Of a stretch of 64,000 bases of DNA, positions 1-7,843 are shown piece by piece. Each line of letters starts with the position of its first letter. The stretch's first letter is position 1. The position numbers and the translations under genes were made by a program. The notes under the pieces are model-generated. The model saw only the letters and a program-made list of their open reading frames with translations, was not told the DNA's origin and ran no database searches. The stretch is from Burkholderia ubonensis (GTDB lineage: Bacteria > Pseudomonadota > Gammaproteobacteria > Burkholderiales > Burkholderiaceae). The stretch covers positions 2,108,001 to 2,172,000 of the forward strand of contig NZ_CP013422.1 of the NCBI RefSeq assembly GCF_001718695.1. The letters are read 5' to 3'.

Positions 1-244
1 CCTCGCTCGGCGTTTCGACGAAATACTGCACCGTCACGCCGAGTGCCTGCGCGATGCCGGCCAGCGACGTCAGCGACGGCGACGCGAGCCCGCGTTCGAC
101 CTGCGACAGAAACGGTTTCGAAATACCCGCGGCTGTTGCCGTTTCATCGAGCGTGCGTTTCAGTCGCTGGCGCAACGCGCGAATCTTGCTGCCCAGAGCG
201 GCGCCAGCTTCGGCTGGCCGCGTGTTTTCAGTTGGGGGAACCAT
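1..244 (-). CDS. XRE-family HTH transcriptional regulator, N-terminal part
   Basis: The minus strand from the ATG at 244 is open to the window edge and gives about 81 residues, so the C-terminus is missing. After a short polar leader the protein has a classic Cro/C1 helix-turn-helix: KIRALRQ, then TATAAGISKPFLSQVERG and SLTSLAGIAQALGV. The closing segment (VQYFVETPSE) is typical of XRE regulators that continue into a C-terminal cupin sensor, but that domain would lie outside the window. The AT-richer stretch at 270-320 upstream is its likely promoter. Family assignment is secure; ligand and targets are unknown. Confidence 0.85.
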   Translation of the reverse strand, partial: MVPPTENTRPAEAGAALGSKIRALRQRLKRTLDETATAAGISKPFLSQVERGLASPSLTSLAGIAQALGVTVQYFVETPSE

Positions 245-745
245 AACAGGCCGAAAAGGGGTCGTCAAAAAATGTTTGATGGAAAATAACTAAGTTAGAT
301 CGATATGGCTTAGTCTTCGGGTTTACGTGCGTCTCAAGCGTTGCGCGCGGTGCGCTAAACACCGTTCGGCCCAGGCCGCAAAACGCGCTATCTTGCCAGA
401 CTCGACGCCTTCACAGGCAAGCTGCAAGCGGCTCTCCGGGATATTTCCGAGGCCCTTGACGCAAGCTTACAAAGACATGATGAGACGAATCTTCCTGAAA
501 ACTCCTGACACGTCAGGGATTTCCCGGTGTGGCGCGGACCTGACGCGGCGCACCTGTCAACCTTACCAGTCGCGCGCCGGCCGAGGCCTCGCGCCGCCTG
601 TCACGGGAGGCGACTGACCGCGATGCGGGCCAGCCCGCCCGATTTTGCCGCCGCCTTCGCGCTGCCTACCCGGCCGATACGCGCAGGCACCAGATCGACC
701 CTTGGCAGCGCGCGATCCGCGCCGCCCGCTTGAACCGAGATCGAC
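245..745. other. Intergenic region, XRE regulator / POT transporter
   Basis: About 500 bases without a convincing gene. Bases 270-320 are clearly more AT-rich than the surroundings and contain the small palindrome ctaagttag (290-298) followed by a distal cttag (309-313). This is a plausible promoter and operator zone for the divergently oriented XRE gene. The remainder to 745 is high-GC; the open frames in it have no ribosome binding site and no recognisable protein. Confidence 0.4.
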
Positions 746-2269
746 ATGCATTCACCTTCACCTGTTTCGCAAACCCGATCGTTTACGACGGTCTTCCTCA
801 TCGAGATGTGGGAGCGCTTCGGCTATTACGGCATGGCGGCGCTTCTCGTCCTCTTCATGGTCGACAAGCTCGGCTTCACCGACAGCCATGCGAACCTGAC
901 CTGGGGCGCGTTCACCGCGCTCGTCTACGCGTCGCCGTCGATCGGCGGCTGGATCGGCGACAAGGTGCTGGGCGCTCGCCGCACGATGATCATCGGCGCC
1001 GCCGTGCTGTGCGCCGGCTATCTGATGCTCGCGGTGCCGAACGACCGGCTCGCCTACATGTACGCGTCGCTCGGCGTGATCGTGGTCGGCAACGGCCTGT
1101 TCAAGGCGAACGCCGCGAACCTCGTGCGCCGGATCTATGAAGGCGACGACGCGCGCATCGACAGCGCATTCACGATCTACTACATGGCCGTCAACATCGG
1201 CTCGACCGTGTCGATGCTCGCGACGCCGTGGATCAAGGACCACTGGGGCTGGCATACCGCGTTCGCGGTCTGCTGCGGCGGCATGCTGCTCGCGATCCTC
1301 AACTTCGTGCTGATGCACCGCACGCTCGCGCACATCGGCTCGCAGCCCGACGACGAGCCGATCCGCTGGAAGCGCCTCGGCGCGGTGGCGGCCGGCGGCG
1401 CCGCGCTCGCGCTCGTCACGCTGTACGTGCTGCAGCACAAGCAGCTCGCGGTCGCGAGCGTGTGGGCCGCGGCGTTCGCGATCCTCGCGATCTTCGCGTA
1501 CATGATCGCGAAGTCGGAGCGCTCGGAGCGCGCAGGCCTGATCGCGGCGCTCGTGCTGATCGGCCAGGTGATCCTGTTCTTCATCTTCTACGTGCAGATG
1601 TCGACGTCGCTCACGCTGTTCGCGCTGCGCAACGTCGATCCGCGCTTCATCCTGTTCGGCACGACGCTGTTCACGTGGAGCGCCGCGCAGTTCCAGGCGC
1701 TCAACCCGATCTGGATCATGGTGCTGAGCCCGGTGCTCGTGCTCGTCTACAACCAGTTCTCGAAGCACGGCCGCGACTTCCCGGTCGCCGCGAAATACGC
1801 GCTCGGCTTCGCCGTGGTCGCGCTGGGCTACCTCGTGTTCACGATCAGCGGCCGCTACGCGGTCGACGGCCGCGTGTCGTCGTGGTTCATGGTGTGGGGC
1901 TACGGCCTCTACTCGCTCGGCGAGCTGCTGGTGAGCGGCCTCGGCCTCGCGATGATCGCCCGCTACGTGCCGGCGCGCATGAGCGGCTTCATGATGGGCG
2001 CGTACTTCGTCGCGACCGGCGTGTCGCAGTACCTGGGCAGCGTGGTCGCGAACTTCGCGCAGATGCCGTCGCACGACCTGCCGGCCACCGAATCGCTGCC
2101 GCTCTACCTGTCGCTGTTCGAGAAGCTCGGCTGGCTCGCCGCGATCGGCATGCTGCTCGCGCTGCTGCTGCTGCCGATGATGAACCGCCTGTCGCGCCAG
2201 CATCAGCGCTGCGTCGAAGAGCGCCGCGAAGAGGCCACGTCGGCAACGGCAGCCGTCGCGGCTCAGTGA
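746..2269 (+). CDS. POT/PTR-family proton-coupled peptide transporter
   Basis: This 507-residue polytopic inner-membrane protein should import di- and tripeptides with protons (MFS superfamily, POT family). The diagnostic ExxERFxYYG motif is at residues 20-29 (EMWERFGYYG), and the second family signature around GNGLFKAN is at residues 115-122. Some 12-14 hydrophobic segments follow to residue 480, and the tail is polar. Length fits bacterial DtpA/DtpB-type carriers (about 490-510). The start at 746 is preceded by a weak purine stretch (accgagatcgac). It looks monocistronic. Exact substrate preference cannot be read from the sequence. Confidence 0.92.
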   Translation: MHSPSPVSQTRSFTTVFLIEMWERFGYYGMAALLVLFMVDKLGFTDSHANLTWGAFTALVYASPSIGGWIGDKVLGARRTMIIGAAVLCAGYLMLAVPNDRLAYMYASLGVIVVGNGLFKANAANLVRRIYEGDDARIDSAFTIYYMAVNIGSTVSMLATPWIKDHWGWHTAFAVCCGGMLLAILNFVLMHRTLAHIGSQPDDEPIRWKRLGAVAAGGAALALVTLYVLQHKQLAVASVWAAAFAILAIFAYMIAKSERSERAGLIAALVLIGQVILFFIFYVQMSTSLTLFALRNVDPRFILFGTTLFTWSAAQFQALNPIWIMVLSPVLVLVYNQFSKHGRDFPVAAKYALGFAVVALGYLVFTISGRYAVDGRVSSWFMVWGYGLYSLGELLVSGLGLAMIARYVPARMSGFMMGAYFVATGVSQYLGSVVANFAQMPSHDLPATESLPLYLSLFEKLGWLAAIGMLLALLLLPMMNRLSRQHQRCVEERREEATSATAAVAAQ

Positions 2270-2382
2270 AATCCCTTGGCGCGCCGCGTGCGCGCCACAT
2301 TCTCCCGCCGATTCCCCGCGCCCGTCCTACACTGGTTGCAGGGAGCGCTTCCGACGAGACGCGCGACAGGCAGGAGAACATC

Positions 2383-2586
2383 ATGAAAAGCAAGACGACA
2401 CGGCTCTTGAGGATGCTGTCGGATATCCGGCGCGCACAACGCTGCACCGCGTTGCGCGCCGCGAAGGCGGCCGCCGAAGCCGACGCGGTGCTCGCCGAAC
2501 GGAACGACGCCGACGACGATCGCGGCGAAGCGGACACCGACGACGCACCGCCCACACCCCGCTCCCGCATCGGCTCACCTCACTAG
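2383..2586 (+). CDS. Small charged hypothetical protein
   Basis: A 67-residue ORF whose start is supported by a good ribosome binding site (caggagaac, 7 bases upstream). The N-terminal half is basic and helical (MKSKTTRLLRMLSDIRRAQR); the C-terminal half is acidic and then Pro/Ser-rich. There is no signal peptide, membrane segment or recognised domain. It sits between the POT transporter and a convergent OpgC-like gene. The Shine-Dalgarno and codon usage favour a real gene, but function is unknown. Confidence 0.5.
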   Translation: MKSKTTRLLRMLSDIRRAQRCTALRAAKAAAEADAVLAERNDADDDRGEADTDDAPPTPRSRIGSPH

Positions 2587-2616
2587 CGGCCGCTCACGCC
2601 CGCCCGCTCCCGCCGT

Positions 2617-3732
2617 TTACGCGGCCGCCCCGCGCCGCCGCGCCAGCCACGTCCCCGAACTCGCGAGCGCCATCATCAGGCCCAGCGCGCACGCATCCGC
2701 GGCCAGTCCGACGCCGATCACATGCGCCGCCGGATGCAGCAGCGAATCGAGCGTCAGCGAGATCGCGGCACCCGCGACGAAGCACATCAGCCCGCGCTGG
2801 CCGACCGCGACGACCGGGCGCACCGCCTGCGCGATCCGCGCGACCCAGCCGTAGCGCACGCAATCCGCCATCAGCCACGCGATCGCCGCGAAGTTCACGA
2901 CGCGCGCGAACGCCAGGTCGCGCTTCATCGTCCCCTCCGGCAGCGGCAGGCCCGAGAACAGCTTGACGCTCGCGCAGGCCAGCACGACCGCGCACGCGAC
3001 GCCGGTCGCCGCGGCGGCCCACCGCCCGAGCGCGACGCGCCGGTAGACGGGCTGGCAGCGCGCGAGCAAGCCGGCCACGAACACCAGCTGCCACGCGAAC
3101 GGGTTGAAGCTCCAGTGGAACGTGTCGCTATCCAGCATCTCGGGGCCGAGCCAGCCCGCGGCGAGCCACGACGACACGCTCGCGGCGGCGAGCAGCCACG
3201 GTCGCCGCCGCGCCCACGGCACGAGCGCCGGCGCCGCCAGCGCGAACAGCACGTACATCGGCAGCACCGCCGCGAGATACGGCTGGCGCTGGAACGTGAG
3301 CAGCTCGGCGAGCCCCGTCAACGGCGTCGCGAGCATCACGCTGACGTCGTCGAGCGCGAGGTTCGGCGCATCGATGCCGTAATGGTCGAGCACCGCGGAC
3401 ACGACGAGCATCAGCGTCGACGTTGCGAGGAACGCGCGATAGATCTGCATCGCCCGGCCCACGAACCGCCGCTGCGCGGCGCGTGCGCCGTGCCGTGCCG
3501 CGATCGCGCCATACGCGCTCGCGGTCGCGAAGCCGCCGAGAAACACGAACACCTCGGACACCTCGGACACCTCGGACACCTCGGCGGCGTCGCACAGCGC
3601 GAACGCGTGCAGCGTCACGCGCGACAGCACGCTCGCGTCGATGTGATCGACGACGATCATCAGCAGCACGACGCCCCGGAAGAAGTCGACTTCGATCAGG
3701 CGGCCGGCGGCGATACGCGGTGGACCGTTCAT
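2617..3732 (-). CDS. OpgC-family integral membrane protein
   Basis: This 371-residue protein has about ten hydrophobic segments and the OpgC-type N-terminus: RLIEVDFFRGVVLLMIVVDH, then the conserved FVFLGGF stretch near residues 62-68. OpgC proteins are acyltransferase-3-like inner-membrane proteins; characterised members succinylate osmoregulated periplasmic glucans. Length fits the family. The notable oddity is three extra Glu-Val-Ser triplets (residues 51-59) immediately before the conserved VFVFLGG motif, encoded by a perfect 9-bp tandem repeat. The gene converges on the small ORF ending at 2586. Substrate in this organism is not established. Confidence 0.85.
   Translation of the reverse strand: MNGPPRIAAGRLIEVDFFRGVVLLMIVVDHIDASVLSRVTLHAFALCDAAEVSEVSEVSEVFVFLGGFATASAYGAIAARHGARAAQRRFVGRAMQIYRAFLATSTLMLVVSAVLDHYGIDAPNLALDDVSVMLATPLTGLAELLTFQRQPYLAAVLPMYVLFALAAPALVPWARRRPWLLAAASVSSWLAAGWLGPEMLDSDTFHWSFNPFAWQLVFVAGLLARCQPVYRRVALGRWAAAATGVACAVVLACASVKLFSGLPLPEGTMKRDLAFARVVNFAAIAWLMADCVRYGWVARIAQAVRPVVAVGQRGLMCFVAGAAISLTLDSLLHPAAHVIGVGLAADACALGLMMALASSGTWLARRRGAAA
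3551..3584. repeat. 9-bp in-frame tandem repeat inside the OpgC-like gene
   Basis: On the plus strand the unit acctcggac occurs three times perfectly (3551-3577), followed by a partial copy. On the coding strand this adds Glu-Val-Ser units just before a conserved transmembrane motif. The 9-bp unit keeps frame when copies are gained or lost, so it can vary protein length without inactivating the gene. Confidence 0.9.
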
Positions 3733-3966
3733 CGGGCATACGAAGGCATGACGGTCAGGTCAGTCTAGTGGCCGCCCAGGGGAGACCCTAAGTAACAAAG
3801 TGCAACCGAATCTTCTATTCGATTACAGGCACGAGACCTGCGGCGCGCCGCGCGGGAGAAGCGGGCGGCGCGGTCAGCGCAACGTCAGCGGGTGGTCAGT
3901 TGGCGGTCAGTCCGCAGACAGCGTGCGATCGCCTCGCGCGTCGACGCTGCGGCAGTCACGCCACGT

Positions 3967-4863
3967 TCAGCGAGCGGGCAAGCGCCGCATCAGCATCGCG
4001 CTGTGCCACGCGGTCAGCGCGACCGCGACCCAGATCGGCCCGTAGGTCGCGAGCTTCGCGACCGTGAGCGTCTCGCCGAGCAACAGCAGCGACACCACGA
4101 CGAGCAGCACCGGCTCGACGTAGCCGAGGATGCCGAACAGCGCCATCGGCAGCATCCGGCTCGCCTTCAGATAGCTCGCCAGCGCGAGCGTGCTGAGCGC
4201 GCCGAGCCCCGGCAGCAGCGCCGCCCACAGTGCGGGATGGCCGGCGAGCGACGTCGCGCTCGTCGCGGCCATCACGGCGGCGACCGGGCACAGCAGCGCC
4301 ACCTCGGCGGCGAACGCGGCCAGCGAATCGGCGTTGATCCGCCGGCGCAGCACGAAATACGGCGGATAGCCGAGCGCGACGACGAGCGTCGGCCACGCGA
4401 ACGCGCGTGTCGCCCACACCTCGTGCGCGACGCCGAGCGCCGCGCACGCGATCGCCGCCCATTGCAGCGGATCGAGCCGCTCGTGATAGTAGAAGCGGCC
4501 GACCAGCACCATCGTCAGCGGCAGCAGGAAGTAGCCGAGCGACACTTCGAGCATCCGCCCGTGCAGCGGCGCCCACAGGAACAGCCACAGCTGCACGCCG
4601 AGCAGCGCGGCGCTCGCGGGCAGCGCAACCAGCAGGCGCCGGTCGCGCGCGGCCCGCCCGGCCAGCGCGACCAGCGCCGGCCAGCGGCCGCGCAGCGCGA
4701 TCAGCGCGAGCGCGCCCGGCGCGGTCCACAGGATCCGCCACGCGAAGATGTCGAGCCCCGTCAGCGGCGCGAGCAGCTTCGCATACGCGGACAACAGCGC
4801 GAACATCATCGACGCCGTCACCGACAGCACGAGCCCGCGCCCGGCCTCCGGATACCCCGTCAT
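3967..4863 (-). CDS. rarD: RarD/EamA-family DMT transporter
   Basis: This 298-residue inner-membrane protein of the drug/metabolite transporter superfamily carries two EamA repeats and about ten hydrophobic helices. The N-terminal block (GLVLSVTASMMFALLSAYAK ... DIFAWRILWT) and the central KASRMLPMALFGILGYVEP region match RarD proteins. Substrate is unknown even for E. coli RarD. Its start lies 7 bases after the stop of the acylphosphatase gene, so the two are probably one transcript. Start at 4863 chosen for fit to family length. Confidence 0.85.
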   Translation of the reverse strand: MTGYPEAGRGLVLSVTASMMFALLSAYAKLLAPLTGLDIFAWRILWTAPGALALIALRGRWPALVALAGRAARDRRLLVALPASAALLGVQLWLFLWAPLHGRMLEVSLGYFLLPLTMVLVGRFYYHERLDPLQWAAIACAALGVAHEVWATRAFAWPTLVVALGYPPYFVLRRRINADSLAAFAAEVALLCPVAAVMAATSATSLAGHPALWAALLPGLGALSTLALASYLKASRMLPMALFGILGYVEPVLLVVVSLLLLGETLTVAKLATYGPIWVAVALTAWHSAMLMRRLPAR

Positions 4864-4870
4864 CGGCCGC

Positions 4871-5167
4871 TCACTGCTGCTGGAAGCGTTCGTAGCGCTT
4901 GTCGGTCTGCCGTTCCTCGAACGTCACCTCGGTCACGCGCGCCGCCGGCGGCCCGTGCCGCAGCCATGCGAGCATCCGGTCGATCTGCGCGCCGGGGCCC
5001 TGGAGCATCGCCTCGACGCTGCCGTCTTCAAGGTTCGCGACCCAGCCGCGCAGCTTCAGCGCGTGCGCCTCGCGCACCGTCGCATGACGGAAGCCGACGC
5101 CCTGCACGACGCCGCGCACCCGCACGTAGTAGGTTTCAATCCGTTCGTCATGGTCGTCGCGGCTCAT
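4871..5167 (-). CDS. acyP: Acylphosphatase
   Basis: A 98-residue cytosolic enzyme that hydrolyses acyl phosphates to carboxylate and phosphate. The signature RVRGVVQGVGFRHATVREA (residues 16-34) contains the phosphate-binding loop and catalytic Arg27; the second motif GWVANLEDGSVEA contains catalytic Asn45. The start at 5167 gives the normal length of about 95 residues and has the ribosome site aaggtg; a longer frame reaching 5332 has no homology. It is divergent from hpnA (152-base intergenic region) and lies 7 bases upstream of rarD. Confidence 0.93.
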   Translation of the reverse strand: MSRDDHDERIETYYVRVRGVVQGVGFRHATVREAHALKLRGWVANLEDGSVEAMLQGPGAQIDRMLAWLRHGPPAARVTEVTFEERQTDKRYERFQQQ

Positions 5168-5319
5168 CGTCGTCACCTTGCTGTTGCATCCAAGCCCGGC
5201 ATTGTAGTCGCGCGCGCCGCACCATGTCAGTGCCCGTCTCCCCCGCGCCGAACACGTACAATCTCGCACGATGCACAACCGCCGCGCCGCCCGCGCGCGG
5301 CCATGAGGACTCGACTTGC

Positions 5320-6327
5320 ATGACTGATACATCCCGCGATCTCGTTCTGGTCACCGGCGCGTCCGGTTTCGTCGGCTCGGCCGTCGCGCGCATCGCGCAG
5401 CAGAAGGGCTACGCGGTGCGCGTGCTCGTGCGCCCGACCAGCCCGCGCACGAACGTCGCGGATCTCGACGCCGAGATCGTCACCGGCGACATGCGCGACG
5501 AAGCGTCGATGCGCACCGCGCTGCGCGGCGTGCGCTACCTGCTGCACGTCGCCGCCGACTACCGCCTGTGGGCGCCCGATCCGCTCGAGATCGAGCGCGC
5601 GAACCTCGAAGGCGCGGTCGCGACGATGCGCGCGGCGCGCGCCGAGGGCGTCGAGCGGATCGTCTACACGAGCAGCGTCGCGACGCTGAAGGTGACGAGC
5701 GCGGGCGACCCGGCCGACGAGAACCGGCCGCTCACGCCCGAGCAGGCGATCGGCGTGTACAAGCGCAGCAAGGTGCTCGCCGAGCGCGCGGTCGAGCGGA
5801 TGATCGCCGACGAAGGGCTGCCCGCGGTGATCGTCAATCCGTCGACGCCGATCGGCCCGCGCGACGTGAAGCCGACGCCGACCGGCCGCATCATCGTCGA
5901 AGCGGCGCTCGGCAAGATTCCCGCGTTCGTCGACACGGGGCTGAACCTCGTGCACGTCGACGACGTCGCGAACGGCCACTTCCTCGCGCTGGAGCACGGC
6001 CGCATCGGCGAGCGCTACATCCTCGGCGGCGAGAACCTGCCGCTGCAGCAGATGCTCGCCGACATCGCGCAGATGACCGGCCGCAAGGCGCCGACGCTCG
6101 CGCTGCCGCGCTGGCCGCTGTACCCGCTCGCGGTGGGCGCGGAGGCGGTCGCGAAGTTCACGAAGAAGGAGCCGTTCGTCACCGTCGACGGGCTGCGGAT
6201 GTCGAAGAACAAGATGTATTTCACGTCGGCGAAGGCGGAGCGGGAGCTCGGCTATCGCGCCCGGCCGTACCGCGACGGGCTGCGCGACGCGCTCGACTGG
6301 TTCCGCTCGGCGGGCTACCTGAAATAA
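5320..6327 (+). CDS. hpnA: Hopanoid-associated NAD-dependent sugar epimerase/dehydratase HpnA
   Basis: This 335-residue extended SDR has the Rossmann motif TGASGFVG at residues 12-19, the Ser-Ser of YTSSVAT near 116 and the catalytic Tyr145/Lys149 (YKRSK). Length and the C-terminal pattern YFTSAKAERELGYRARP match HpnA. The family is tied to hopanoid side-chain sugar processing, although its precise reaction is not settled. Location beside hpnB, ispH and hpnH supports the call. Start at 5320 follows gagga; the frame is open far upstream, but that part has no homology. A hairpin follows at 6331-6355. Confidence 0.9.
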   Translation: MTDTSRDLVLVTGASGFVGSAVARIAQQKGYAVRVLVRPTSPRTNVADLDAEIVTGDMRDEASMRTALRGVRYLLHVAADYRLWAPDPLEIERANLEGAVATMRAARAEGVERIVYTSSVATLKVTSAGDPADENRPLTPEQAIGVYKRSKVLAERAVERMIADEGLPAVIVNPSTPIGPRDVKPTPTGRIIVEAALGKIPAFVDTGLNLVHVDDVANGHFLALEHGRIGERYILGGENLPLQQMLADIAQMTGRKAPTLALPRWPLYPLAVGAEAVAKFTKKEPFVTVDGLRMSKNKMYFTSAKAERELGYRARPYRDGLRDALDWFRSAGYLK

Positions 6328-6330
6328 CAC

Positions 6331-6355
6331 AAAGCGGCGCGCATCGTGCCGCTTT
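6331..6355 (+). terminator. Hairpin after hpnA
   Basis: Perfect 8-bp inverted repeat aaagcggc / gccgcttt with a 9-base loop, four bases after the hpnA stop. The U-run is weak (cttt then gcgcac), so this may be an inefficient terminator or an mRNA-stabilising hairpin rather than a full stop. Confidence 0.55.
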
Positions 6356-6435
6356 GCGCACTTTGTTACACGCCGCACGCGGACCGGCATCGGCGCAGCA
6401 GGTAAAATCGCGGGTCTTACGTAGAGAAAGCACGC

Positions 6436-7725
6436 ATGAACCTGAACGATCAGATCGATGCGCTCAATGCCGGCGTCGATCAGCTCCTCCACGATCAACA
6501 CGCCGCCCAGCAGGCGGCACGCAGCGCCGAAGCATTCGCGCGCGCCGCGGCGGCCGAGGCGCAGGCCGCGGCCGCACGTCACGCCGCCGCGGAAGCGGAA
6601 GCCCAGGCCGCCGCGCAGCGCCACACGACGGCCGCCGCCGATGCGCAGGCCGCACAGCAGCGCCACGCGGCCGCCACCGAAGCGGCGGAAGCCGCCGCCG
6701 TGCGTCACACCGAGGCCGCCGCGCAGGCCGAGGCCGCCGTGCAGCGCCACGCGGAAGCAACCGCGCTGACCGAAGCGCTCGCGCAACGCCACGCGGATGC
6801 CGAAGCCGCTTCGCAGCGCCATGCGGCTGCGATCGCCGAAGCCGAGGCCGCCGCGCAGCGTCACGACGCCGCCGCGACCGAAGCGGAAGCCGCCGCGCAG
6901 CGCCATGCCGCCGCCGCCGCGGAGGCCGAAGCCGCCGCGCAGCGCCATGCCGAGGCGACCGCCGAAGCCGAAGCAGCGACGCAGCGTCACGCGGCCGCGA
7001 TCGCCGAGGCCGAGGCGCTCGCGCGACGTCATACCGAGGCGATCGCGCAAGCCGAAGCCGCCGCGCAACGCCATGCCGAGGCGACCGCGCAGGCCGAAGC
7101 CGTCGCGCAGCGCCACACCGAAGCGATCGCGCAGGCCGAAGCCGCCGCCGAGCGGCACGCGAAGGCGGTGGCCGACGCCGAAGCGCTCGTCGAAGCCGTC
7201 GTGAAGGACGCCGCGACGGCGGCAGCGACGACAGCGGCAACCGAGCCGGCCGCGCAGCCCGATGCCGGCGAAGCGGTCGGCGAGCCGGCCGCGGCGCCGC
7301 GCGCCGATGAAGCGCCGGCTGCCGAGGCCGATGCGGGCACGGCCGTCGTCGCGGCGCCCGCCGCCGAGCCGGCCGCCGATGCAGCAAACCCTCCTGCGGA
7401 CAAGGCGACGCTGCATGTCGCCCGCCCGTCGCAGAACGAGATCACGCTGACCGTCAACGGCGAATCGATCACGCTGCAGCCGGAACAGCTGAGCCAGTTG
7501 ATCGAGGAACTCGCGCACGCACGCGCGTCGATGCAGCCGGAACAGCCGGCGGGCATCCCGGCCGGCTGGCGATTCGTGTCGACGAAGAACCCGATGATGG
7601 CAGTGCAGAAGCAAGCGAACGGCGACCGCCTGCTGGTCGCGCGCCACACCGGCTTCGGCTGGGTGCCGTTCACGTTCTCGCCGGACGTGGTGATTCAGAT
7701 GTACATGATGCTCACCCAGCGGTAA
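6436..7725 (+). CDS. Ala-rich coiled-coil protein with 14-residue repeats
   Basis: A 429-residue protein in three parts. Residues 48-253 are about 15 tandem units, each starting Arg-His and normally 14 residues long (for example RHAAAIAEAEAAAQ), i.e. two heptads, predicting a long continuous coiled coil; one unit is only 10 residues. Residues about 255-335 are Ala/Pro/Glu-rich linker. Residues about 338-429 form a compact non-repetitive domain (ITLTVNGESITLQPEQLSQLI, then GWRFVSTKNPMMAV and RHTGFGWVPF). There is no signal peptide or membrane segment. Start at 6436 follows an agagaaag ribosome site. It lies within the hopanoid region, ending in a bidirectional terminator. Function unknown; the repeats recall scaffold or DNA/cell-wall-binding coiled coils. 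Confidence 0.75.
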   Translation: MNLNDQIDALNAGVDQLLHDQHAAQQAARSAEAFARAAAAEAQAAAARHAAAEAEAQAAAQRHTTAAADAQAAQQRHAAATEAAEAAAVRHTEAAAQAEAAVQRHAEATALTEALAQRHADAEAASQRHAAAIAEAEAAAQRHDAAATEAEAAAQRHAAAAAEAEAAAQRHAEATAEAEAATQRHAAAIAEAEALARRHTEAIAQAEAAAQRHAEATAQAEAVAQRHTEAIAQAEAAAERHAKAVADAEALVEAVVKDAATAAATTAATEPAAQPDAGEAVGEPAAAPRADEAPAAEADAGTAVVAAPAAEPAADAANPPADKATLHVARPSQNEITLTVNGESITLQPEQLSQLIEELAHARASMQPEQPAGIPAGWRFVSTKNPMMAVQKQANGDRLLVARHTGFGWVPFTFSPDVVIQMYMMLTQR

Positions 7726-7764
7726 GCGGGCGCGGCCGCGCCGAATCACGGCGCGCCAAACGAC

Positions 7765-7799
7765 AAAGCCCGATCGGCTGCACGCCGATCGGGCTTTTT
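7765..7799. terminator. Bidirectional rho-independent terminator
   Basis: Perfect 14-bp inverted repeat, left arm 7765-7778 and right arm 7784-7797, with a 5-base loop, flanked by T-run (7795-7799) on the plus strand and a shorter one on the minus strand. It separates the convergent Ala-rich protein gene and hpnB. Confidence 0.88.
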
Positions 7800-7843
7800 G
7801 CTGTGCGACGAACCGGCGACCGGCCGGCGTGCGCGAGCGCCGT

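Noticed and set aside
758..2203. Long minus-strand open frame opposite the peptide transporter
   Set aside because: Arg/His/Glu-rich antisense shadow of a well-supported POT gene; no ribosome site and no recognisable domain. The same applies to long antisense frames opposite hpnA, the pob/pca genes, cstA and mdh.
3892..5319. N-terminal extension of the hpnA frame back to 3892
   Set aside because: The extension is low-complexity and antisense to rarD and acyP; the epimerase fold and ribosome site start at 5320.
6577..7194. 42-bp repeats as a possible CRISPR array
   Set aside because: Units are contiguous and coding (two-heptad protein repeats) with no unique spacers between them.
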